DNA of 64,000 nucleotides from Gilvimarinus gilvus. Lineage in GTDB: Bacteria; Pseudomonadota; Gammaproteobacteria; Pseudomonadales; Cellvibrionaceae. A program made the translations under genes and the position numbers. The DNA lies in NCBI RefSeq assembly GCF_030518155.1, contig NZ_JAULRU010000617.1, positions 1 to 64,000 of the forward strand. The letters run 5' to 3'. Below the pieces are notes generated by a model, which saw nothing but the letters and a program-made list of their open reading frames with translations, was not told where the DNA came from and searched no databases. Every line of letters starts with the position of its first letter. The first letter of the stretch is position 1. Shown here in pieces: positions 57,034 to 64,000 of this stretch.

Positions 57034-58526
57034 TGCCTATGAAACAGTTACTTTCCCCAAGCTTAGTTAAACAATCGCTAAGCAGTCACTCGTGGCTCGG
57101 TATTGCCATGGGCGCAATGCTTTATTTGGTCTGCCTATCGGGCAGCATTGCGGTTTTTTACCCTGAGTTTGAACGCTGGGAGCAGCCGCGTGTCGAGCCC
57201 GTTAGCGCTGTTAGCGGCGACTTAGCGCAGCGCGCTTATGACGCTCTTGTCGCGCAAACTGCGCAGGTGGATGCTGACGCAACCGATGATGGAGATCACC
57301 ACCATCACCGCTACGTATTGATGCCAACCGAGGATAACCCGCGCCTGGTTGTGGCTGACGATGAGCAGGGCTGGTTTGTAAACGCCGACGGTACACTCGG
57401 GGAAAAAGTCGCCCACGACTGGACCCATGTACTCACCGATTTACACCTGTACCTGCATCTACCCACCAGCTTTGGCATGATTGTGGTGAGCATACTGGGC
57501 GCCATGTTATGCGGCCTGATCATTTCCGGTTTCTTATCTCACCCACGTATTTTTAAAGACGCGTTTGCATTGCGTCTCAAGGCCTCACCACGCTTACAGC
57601 AGGCCGATGTCCACAATCGGCTGAGCGTTTGGGGCGCCCCCTTTTATCTGACTATCGCGATAACCGGGGCGTTTTTCGGTTTAGCTAATTTATTTGGCTA
57701 TGTCGCGGCCAATGCGTTTTATGACGGCGATTTAGGTGAAGTCATACCCGCCATTTACGGCGCGGAGCCTGAACTCGATCAACCGCCACAAGCGGCTCAG
57801 GTGGGTCGGGCTCTGGCACAAATGCACAGCATAGCCCCCGAGGCCACACCACTGTATATCACCATTGAGGGCATCGACTCACCGGAGCAGTTTATTATGG
57901 TGGGCGCGACTCACCCGGGCCGGTTGATTTACGCGGAACAATATCGCTTTGACAGCGCCGGTAGTTACATGGACAAGGTCGGTTTCTCAGATGGCGATGC
58001 GGGCCGACAAGCCATTTTCTCGGTGTATCGTATCCACTTTGGGCATTTTGGCGGTGAGTGGGTGCAATGGGTCTACGCTCTGCTGGGACTCGCCTTAACG
58101 GTCATTTCGGTAAGCGGTATTAATATATGGCTGAGTAAACGCAAAAAGCGCGATGCGCTCAACAACCTTTGGACCGGCATAGTGTGGGGAACTCCGGTTG
58201 GCTTAAGTGCCAGCGCCCTCGCCTCAATCGGATTTGGCATCACCTCGATAGGGATCTTCTGGGGCGCGATTTTGCTGGCAATGGTGTGGGCACAAATCGT
58301 CGACAGCCACCCCCACGCCAAGCGACGCTTACAGGCGGCATGCGCTCTATTGTTGGCAGCTACCGCAATCGCCCACGTCGTGGTTTTTGGTCAATACGCG
58401 CTTTCGGGCACCGCCCTTGGCGTCAATATAAGCTTGCTTGTTCTGGCTTTAGCCTTTGCTCTGACGGTGATTAAAAGTGCGCGTACGCGCCATCAGCACA
58501 CTTCAGAAATCGTCCAGGCAACTTAA
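57033..58526 (+). CDS. PepSY-domain membrane protein, putative ferric-siderophore reductase
   Basis: 497 aa from the ATG at 57033, which overlaps the preceding stop. PepSY_TM fold with membrane segments at about 20-42, 148-175, 200-225 and 335-360, and further segments at the end. SWLGIAMGAMLYLVCLSGSI and the His-rich stretch DDGDHHHHRY (about 87-96) are notable, and FGHFGGEWVQWVYALLGL is the conserved late motif. These proteins help release iron from siderophores after TonB uptake. The 58523 end overlaps the convergent hemolysin III gene by four bases. Confidence 0.85.
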   Translation: MPMKQLLSPSLVKQSLSSHSWLGIAMGAMLYLVCLSGSIAVFYPEFERWEQPRVEPVSAVSGDLAQRAYDALVAQTAQVDADATDDGDHHHHRYVLMPTEDNPRLVVADDEQGWFVNADGTLGEKVAHDWTHVLTDLHLYLHLPTSFGMIVVSILGAMLCGLIISGFLSHPRIFKDAFALRLKASPRLQQADVHNRLSVWGAPFYLTIAITGAFFGLANLFGYVAANAFYDGDLGEVIPAIYGAEPELDQPPQAAQVGRALAQMHSIAPEATPLYITIEGIDSPEQFIMVGATHPGRLIYAEQYRFDSAGSYMDKVGFSDGDAGRQAIFSVYRIHFGHFGGEWVQWVYALLGLALTVISVSGINIWLSKRKKRDALNNLWTGIVWGTPVGLSASALASIGFGITSIGIFWGAILLAMVWAQIVDSHPHAKRRLQAACALLLAATAIAHVVVFGQYALSGTALGVNISLLVLALAFALTVIKSARTRHQHTSEIVQAT

Positions 58527-59149
58527 CGCACGTAAGCGACAACCGATACGAAATGGCAACAAGAACCCGCCAACACAAACATATGCCAAATACCGTGGGC
58601 GTGCTTAAGTTTTTTCAGACCATCCAGCACATAAAAAATCACTCCCACGGTGTAGGCCACCCCGCCTAAAAATAGCCAGGTTAACCCAGCAGCGGGAAAC
58701 CCGGCGGACAAGTCGTGGTAGACGACCACACATACCCACCCCATCACCAGGTAGATGGTAATTTGCAACCATTTGATACGTCGCTTGGGTAATATATCCA
58801 ACAGTAAGCCCACCACCGCCAGCGCCCAGATAACCACCAACATAATTAAGCCGGTGGTTCCGCCGACCGTCACGGCCATAAAGGGGGTGTAGGTACCAGC
58901 TATCAGCAAGTAAATGCATACGTGGTCGAGTTGGCGAAATACCGCTTTTAACTTGGGAGAACGGAAACTGTGGTAAAGCGTGGACATGGTGTAAAGCAGT
59001 ATCAACGTTATGCCAAACACAGTAAAACTCGCAATCAGCGCCGCGTCCCACTGTTGAATGCTGATGGTTAAAAGCGCACCAAAACCTACCAGCGCTAAAA
59101 CGGCACCCACTAAATGGGTAATACTGTTAATGCGTTCGCCGTCGTACAT
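58523..59149 (-). CDS. Hemolysin III / PAQR-family membrane protein
   Basis: 208 aa from the ATG at 59149 (GAGAG upstream); the upstream TTG is less likely. Seven membrane segments and the PAQR marks: ERINSITHLVGAVLALVGFG, TLYHSFRS (metal-binding Ser/His), DHVCIYLLIAGTYTPF and, at the end, HGIWHMFVLAGSCCHF. Known relatives include E. coli YqfA and the Bacillus hemolysin III; the role in bacteria is uncertain. Confidence 0.93.
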   Translation of the reverse strand: MYDGERINSITHLVGAVLALVGFGALLTISIQQWDAALIASFTVFGITLILLYTMSTLYHSFRSPKLKAVFRQLDHVCIYLLIAGTYTPFMAVTVGGTTGLIMLVVIWALAVVGLLLDILPKRRIKWLQITIYLVMGWVCVVVYHDLSAGFPAAGLTWLFLGGVAYTVGVIFYVLDGLKKLKHAHGIWHMFVLAGSCCHFVSVVAYVR

Positions 59150-59384
59150 AGAAATACTCTCGCTGCCACTGCCCAAGGCTGTAGTTTAACAGGCTACAAA
59201 CAACAAAAAAGTGGCAGCGGGGTCAGAATGCATGCTGCTCAGAGTAACAATAGGCCCAGCGAGCAACGCCGACAAAAGTAGCTGAACACACGAAAGGCCA
59301 CGTTTGCTATGAGCACTGGGCTGAGTTAAGTGCGTCGCTGTGGCCAGAGGCTTTGCCGCGGACAGCAGCAATACATGCGCGATC

Positions 59385-61649
59385 CTAGGCTTCGCCGACA
59401 ACAAGTCTTGGCAAGCCTAAGGCTACAGACCTGCTTCGCGCCAAGGCAATCTCTACCTGATAGCGCCGCCCAGGCTCCAGCTTCTCGATCGTGTGGCTCT
59501 TTTGCAGCTCACCATCAACCCACATTTGCGACTCCGCCAAAGTATTGTCACGCTCGATCGACAAATAAAGTATGGCTCCCCGGATATGCTTGACTGCCTT
59601 CAAACCGTACCAAGCCATGGGCAACTGCGGGTTTATTTGCAAGCCTTTATCCGTTCCGCGAATGCCCAGTAAGCCCCGCTCCAATGCAAGATACACCCAG
59701 CCACTGGCAAATGTACTGGGCGCAATACTTGCCCTGCCGGACCAGCTTTCATCACCTTCAACGGGGCCAGTAACGTAATCCGGAATGTACGTCGGAAGCA
59801 CCCCCAATCGCCGCGTGGCACCTTGCTCCTGATCGTCTTGATGGAGACAGGGCAATACCGAATGCAGAACTTCAAAGGCTCGCTCCGATTCACCAATTTC
59901 ATACAAAGCATAGGCGTATTGTGCCGAATCCGAAGACAGGTGCGAAGCGTTCAAGCCACACCCTGGCTGCCAGGCCAGCCAGCTCGCCCACTCATCATCC
60001 AATTTTGTATAAGCCGGCCAAAGATTCAGCAAGCCGTATTCGGTTTTCAAATGTTTATCCACAGACGCGACTATTGGTTGAGCCAAGGTGCCACACCCGG
60101 CCAAAAGGGCCCAGCTTTGTGGTTTTAAATGTATTCTACCTTCATGGCTAGCAACTTCCCCCTGGCGCTTACCGCGCACAGATACCCCTTGAGCGAACCA
60201 ATCGCCAGACCACAAATACTGTACGGCAGCGCTGCGTAAACTGTCGCAGTGCGCACGGTACTCCTTGCCTAGCGATTGCAGCAACATGACCTTTTCGCAA
60301 ATCACGGCCCACCGCTCAAGTGTAAATACGCCAGAAAAAGTCGCGCTGGCACATGCACGCAAAGAGCGCCAATTGGCTCCGTCTTCATCACCACGCCGGG
60401 TATCGAGCAGCCCTCGATCGTCAATCTGTTCGACTAAACCATGTACCACTGTATTCAGGCACTCAAAAACACTGACGCGCTTTCGTCGCACGTCAATGAG
60501 CTCTCGCAATAATGCCGCGTCCCCCGTCTCCTCCTGGTACGCATCGATTACCATAATCAGCTCGGCGCAGCACTGCGCAAAACCCGATACAGGCGTCGTT
60601 ACGTTCAACCGGCCCTCCTCCAAAAACTGCAATATATTGCACCTCGCCTGAGCTGGATCTACAAAAACCAAAGACAAGGTATTCGCCAACTTCTCACGCA
60701 AGCCATCGGCTTTTGCTGTTAACACTTGTTGCGCAAGCCAGTGATTGGTGAAGTGATTAAACGCATCCTCCGGGCTGTCGAGTTGAATGCTTTGATGAGT
60801 GTCTCGGTATATTGCCTGATTGTCTGATAGCACACGCGCGAAACCTGCCGGGTATAGGTATCTATCGCGAAGCTTCAAAATAGCGGTTTTGCTCTCGCCC
60901 TCGCCCACCATAAAGCGAAGCGTTTTAGCCTCGCCTGGCGCCAAATCTACATCGTAGTGAAAAGCGGCCATGGGTTCGGACCACTGGTGGGACGCGTCGC
61001 AATCGAGCTCCGCCCGATCTAAGGCTTGAGGGTGCTGCCAACTTTTACCGCCTAAGAAATTTTCCTGCCGGCACTGCCAAGTCACCGGCGGAAATTCGTG
61101 CAACACAAATCGCTGCTGAATACGACACTCAGTCTCACCGCGGTGAGACTGAGTAACAACAGACGTTGCCACAATACCTTCCAGATCGGGCCGGTATTCT
61201 GCAGAATTATTTTTGGAGCGCAACTGACCGAATGAGAACGCCGGATACAATTTTATATGACGCGCCGCCGCGCTGCGATTGGCCAGCGTAACCGACCAGA
61301 GTTCTACGTTGTCCTGCTGCGCCAAGGTCACAACCAAGCGAGCATCAACCTCGTGATAGCAGGTATCCCAAACCAAACACCCATCACCGACGGAAAAATC
61401 GAACATGGATGGCTCGGTATTTCCGTCACCATAAGGCAAAACGGCTATGCCGCCCTCGTCCGGATCGCAAAGATAAAAGCGACGAGCAAATGAATCCGCA
61501 GTGGCACTCTTTGCCGTTAGCACTTTAGCGGCACCATGACAGTTGACCGTCATTGTCCGGTGTTTGTTTACCAAACGGCCATAGGCCCGAGGCATCGATT
61601 GAGCGCACGACAAATGCCACCGCGCGCCATAGTTACTGGAATAAATCAC
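59385..61649 (-). CDS. GH94-like protein without the canonical catalytic Asp motif
   Basis: 754 aa, cytoplasmic by lack of a signal peptide. The order of elements follows cellobiose-phosphorylase-like GH94 proteins: an N-terminal beta-sandwich (about 40-260), an alpha/alpha barrel (about 290-690) with AYQEETGDAALL and KPQSWALLAG, and a C-terminal jelly roll with QINPQLPMAWYGLKAVKHIRG. Where active enzymes have the GDWNDG catalytic Asp, this protein reads LLDTRRGDEDGANWRS (414-429), so phosphorolysis is unlikely in the usual way. It may be a regulatory or altered-specificity member. It neighbours the exported ADP-ribosylglycohydrolase-fold gene. Confidence 0.7.
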   Translation of the reverse strand: MIYSSNYGARWHLSCAQSMPRAYGRLVNKHRTMTVNCHGAAKVLTAKSATADSFARRFYLCDPDEGGIAVLPYGDGNTEPSMFDFSVGDGCLVWDTCYHEVDARLVVTLAQQDNVELWSVTLANRSAAARHIKLYPAFSFGQLRSKNNSAEYRPDLEGIVATSVVTQSHRGETECRIQQRFVLHEFPPVTWQCRQENFLGGKSWQHPQALDRAELDCDASHQWSEPMAAFHYDVDLAPGEAKTLRFMVGEGESKTAILKLRDRYLYPAGFARVLSDNQAIYRDTHQSIQLDSPEDAFNHFTNHWLAQQVLTAKADGLREKLANTLSLVFVDPAQARCNILQFLEEGRLNVTTPVSGFAQCCAELIMVIDAYQEETGDAALLRELIDVRRKRVSVFECLNTVVHGLVEQIDDRGLLDTRRGDEDGANWRSLRACASATFSGVFTLERWAVICEKVMLLQSLGKEYRAHCDSLRSAAVQYLWSGDWFAQGVSVRGKRQGEVASHEGRIHLKPQSWALLAGCGTLAQPIVASVDKHLKTEYGLLNLWPAYTKLDDEWASWLAWQPGCGLNASHLSSDSAQYAYALYEIGESERAFEVLHSVLPCLHQDDQEQGATRRLGVLPTYIPDYVTGPVEGDESWSGRASIAPSTFASGWVYLALERGLLGIRGTDKGLQINPQLPMAWYGLKAVKHIRGAILYLSIERDNTLAESQMWVDGELQKSHTIEKLEPGRRYQVEIALARSRSVALGLPRLVVGEA

Positions 61650-61889
61650 TGCACCTTACCTTTCTTCAGGGCGACATGTTAGCGCTACCATTTCACACAC
61701 AAAGCTCGCATCAAGCGCCATTGTAAAAACGGCGCATAATAGTGGTATTTCAAGCTTTTTCTGTGACGAGAATCACACTAACAGCAATAATGGAACAATT
61801 TTTACCCAGGTAACCGTATACATCACAAGAAATTGATAGCGCTATCAGACGCAACAGCTAGCCGGGACGCTACAAGATGTCGGCATCCT

Positions 61890-63233
61890 TCAATGAGTCA
61901 ATGTGGGAAAATTGTGAACAGGTACCAGCCAATGATCACCACGAACCTCAGCATGAGCCAAGTCTGTCAGGGCACGCTCGGTAATACTAATGCCCATGCC
62001 GGCCATCTGGTCGAAGGTGTACAGGCCGTTGTGGTCAAACTGACGGCGGGTACGATGAATATTAAAGACACTGGCGAATTGACGATTAAATGCTTGCTCA
62101 ACCCCCTCGCGCCCTAACATAAACCCCAACATGCCACCCCAGGTAGCCGCAGGGTTATCAGAGTCCCAGCCGGCCAGCATAGCGATCTTAATGGTTTGTT
62201 TAATGTCGCCCTCACCGTAAAAATAACTCAGCAAACTCGCGGCGTAGTTTATTCCGGCTGCGAAACAACCGTTGCAATACAGGTTGCGCGATGTCAGGTC
62301 GTAGCCATCTTGTTGCTCAACTTGATAGCGCTGGTAAATAGCATCGCGCGCGTCTTCCCAAGGTATGCCCGCAATGTATTGGCCTTTTACAAAATCGTAC
62401 ATTGCGGCTGGATATTGATCATCACTGAGTGCAGATCGAGCCGAATCGGCCATCCACATTAAAACATTTTTAGTGGGCGCACCTTTGTCTACGCCACCGG
62501 CCAGAGCATAAAGCGTGACATAAAAGCGTGCGATCTCTGCGGCCTCTGCGTCCGCGGTCGTTCGAATAGGTAAGTCCGCCATACGCAACGCCACATCTGG
62601 CCTGCCAGGAGCGAACAGACCAAATATTTCGGTCGTTAATTGGGCGTCAATCATATCGTAGTGTTCGTTATTTTCCTGCGTACCCGTATGCGGCGGTAAC
62701 AGACCAGCGCGCATTAAGTCATAAGCACGTTGATTCGATACCCAGAGATAATTCTCATAGTCGCCCGCAGGGTCTTTGCCATAAGGGGTGGGTTCATCGC
62801 TGGCATAGATATGCGTCAACCAGCCGTCACGTATCTGCCCGGGCGTCAAAATGCTGGTTTGATGCTGGTCGAGCAAGTGCTGGTAGATAAACTCAATATC
62901 GGTATCGTCATCCGCTCCCCACACGCCCCCTGGAGCGGCGAATACAAAATCGATGCTTGCGGACAGGTCACTGGGTATGCCCTGTCCCCAAATGCTGGGC
63001 TGGTCAGGTTTGCCCCAGTCATCGCGCGTATAAAACGCGCCGGTTTTTATCTCACCGATATTGCCGACCTTATCCATCTCAGTAACCAAACCACTCCAAT
63101 TGGCAATGCTTTGCCCAAGCCAGAAACCGTAGAGTCGATCTTGATAATCCAATGCATTGATTTTAAGAGTTTTCGCGTCCGCAAACACTTGCGATGCGCT
63201 CAACATAAGTACGAACAAGCTGACGAGCTTCAT
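61890..63233 (-). CDS. Secreted ADP-ribosylglycohydrolase-fold protein
   Basis: 447 aa. Signal peptide about 18 residues, ending VFA. The ARH fold is shown by its metal motifs: GADDDTDIEFIYQHLL near 103-118 and GWDSDNPAATWGGMLG near 355-370 (the usual family form is GGDTDT...GAILG). Both acidic clusters are present, so metal binding is likely, but the second motif has a Ser in place of Thr. The length and secretion are unusual for enzymes that remove ADP-ribose from cytosolic proteins. It may act on a glycosidic bond of an extracellular compound. Confidence 0.8.
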   Translation of the reverse strand: MKLVSLFVLMLSASQVFADAKTLKINALDYQDRLYGFWLGQSIANWSGLVTEMDKVGNIGEIKTGAFYTRDDWGKPDQPSIWGQGIPSDLSASIDFVFAAPGGVWGADDDTDIEFIYQHLLDQHQTSILTPGQIRDGWLTHIYASDEPTPYGKDPAGDYENYLWVSNQRAYDLMRAGLLPPHTGTQENNEHYDMIDAQLTTEIFGLFAPGRPDVALRMADLPIRTTADAEAAEIARFYVTLYALAGGVDKGAPTKNVLMWMADSARSALSDDQYPAAMYDFVKGQYIAGIPWEDARDAIYQRYQVEQQDGYDLTSRNLYCNGCFAAGINYAASLLSYFYGEGDIKQTIKIAMLAGWDSDNPAATWGGMLGFMLGREGVEQAFNRQFASVFNIHRTRRQFDHNGLYTFDQMAGMGISITERALTDLAHAEVRGDHWLVPVHNFPTLTH

Positions 63234-63339
63234 CGGTTCCCCCGGTAATTATTAGACATGTTTTAACCGCTGCTTGTTAAAATTATTTGTTAACGCCAAA
63301 GGCTAACACAGGGGGCAAATATAAAATATGCTGGCAATA

Positions 63340-64000
63340 CTAAGGAGGACTCGGCAGCAGAATGCTCCGCTCGTCTGGCTGCACTCTCCCACCATCAATC
63401 GCATCGCTCATATGTCGCACAACCGGACTTGGCACCCCTGCACTATCGGTTAAAAAATAGGAGTGGCCTTTGCGATCAAAGCGATTATTGAAATCATCGC
63501 AATCAACCTCGTACACTCGATTTGGCAGTTTTGCTAGGTCTTCCGGACCGGTCATACCTAGGCGACGCGATAACACCTTGTTGCGCACGTTGGCTATTTT
63601 TGATGCCGGCATGGCGTAGTCATCATTGGCAAAATAGACAACAGTATTGCGGGTGGAATCGATGATGTAACGGCCGTCGTTATCGCCCTCGAGAATTTCA
63701 TTGGCAAGGTCTGGCGCCACCAAAAATACGTTGCGAAACAACTGTGGCATATTGCCGGCGGAATGCTTTTCCGCCCATTCGCGCAGGGCATTTTTCAACA
63801 CGCGTGAACCCATTGAATGGGCCAACATATTCATTCGGCGCAGGCAAGGGTCTTCCTGCTGAGCTTTATCCCGGCGCCAGTCGTCAAACTTACCGAGCAT
63901 TCGGGCAAAGGCTAATCCGCTGGCATCAGCGGCGTCTTGATCATCCCAGTAGTCATCGGCAAAAGCGGCAGAAGAGTCGTCATCGCACGGCCAAATTAAG
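63340..64000 (-). CDS. DUF900 alpha/beta hydrolase, 5' end cut by the window
   Basis: Open to the window edge; the frame above the ATG at 63900 continues without a stop with LIWPCDDDSSAAFADDYWDD, which fits the SWPS...Y segment of DUF900. So the true start lies beyond 64000. The visible part has the nucleophile elbow MLAHSMGSRVL, the acidic APDLANEIL and VVYFANDDYAM, and the His in GHSYF. These are serine-hydrolase residues of the DUF900 family, whose substrates are unknown. Confidence 0.8.
   Translation of the reverse strand, partial: LIWPCDDDSSAAFADDYWDDQDAADASGLAFARMLGKFDDWRRDKAQQEDPCLRRMNMLAHSMGSRVLKNALREWAEKHSAGNMPQLFRNVFLVAPDLANEILEGDNDGRYIIDSTRNTVVYFANDDYAMPASKIANVRNKVLSRRLGMTGPEDLAKLPNRVYEVDCDDFNNRFDRKGHSYFLTDSAGVPSPVVRHMSDAIDGGRVQPDERSILLPSPP

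Overview
The window looks like chromosome from a free-living, probably marine gammaproteobacterium of the Cellvibrionales/Pseudomonas side of the class. This is inferred from gene order and the mix of families, not from a database match. The order carA-carB-greA / yhbY / rlmE-ftsH-folP-glmM-tpiA-secG-tRNA-Leu(GAG) is the classical pseudomonad-like housekeeping order. The riboflavin block nrdR-ribD-ribE-ribBA-ribH-nusB-thiL-pgpA is also intact. A large TonB-dependent receptor, an SGLT-like transporter, a carboxylesterase and a GH94-like protein suggest polysaccharide or glycoside use.

Layout. 1-7.1 kb is an accessory region: a secreted esterase-fold protein without its catalytic Ser and His, a membrane AraC-type regulator, a lipoprotein alpha/beta hydrolase, a DUF2975 plus Xre-type HTH pair, a DUF2306-like membrane protein and a TPR protein. 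About 7.33-16.58 kb is a compact P4-like integrative element inserted at the 3' end of tRNA-Leu(GAG). It carries a tyrosine integrase, an AlpA-type regulator, a P4-alpha-like primase/helicase of 973 aa, an Xre-type repressor with a four-repeat operator, three small plus-strand genes, and two cargo proteins (a two-TM coiled-coil protein resembling phage abortive-infection proteins, and a 294-aa unknown). Two separate clusters of the 9-mer GTAACGGGT lie near the two ends, an arrangement like the split origin (ori plus crr) of satellite phage P4. No capsid or packaging genes were recognised.

16.56-28.4 kb is the housekeeping block on the minus strand: protein export, triose phosphate isomerase, cell-wall precursor and folate synthesis, FtsH protease, rRNA 2'-O-methylation, transcript cleavage factor and carbamoyl-phosphate synthesis. 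The carAB leader contains a likely attenuator. 28.8-32.7 kb holds two cell-surface modification genes (an LTA-synthase-like phosphoglycerol transferase and an acyltransferase-3/SGNH protein) between carA and dapB, genes that are usually adjacent in pseudomonads. 32.75-44.35 kb is dapB, ribA, an aspartic protease, pgpA, thiL, nusB, the riboflavin genes, nrdR, rlmB and rnr.

44.5-52.3 kb is a putative catabolic locus (FadR-type regulator, secreted carboxylesterase, TonB receptor, sodium/solute symporter) with a shared palindromic motif. A 15.7-copy heptanucleotide tandem repeat and a perfect 15-bp hairpin follow at 52.29-52.44 kb. 52.5-64 kb holds unknown exported proteins, an SDR, glycerol kinase, a PepSY iron-reductase-like pair, a hemolysin III homologue, a GH94-like protein without the canonical catalytic motif, a secreted ADP-ribosylglycohydrolase-fold protein and a truncated DUF900 hydrolase.

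The best candidates for something undescribed are the P4-like element with its two-part iteron origin and cargo, the covarying hairpin pair and hairpin array at its left end, and several well-preserved proteins that lack their family's catalytic residues.
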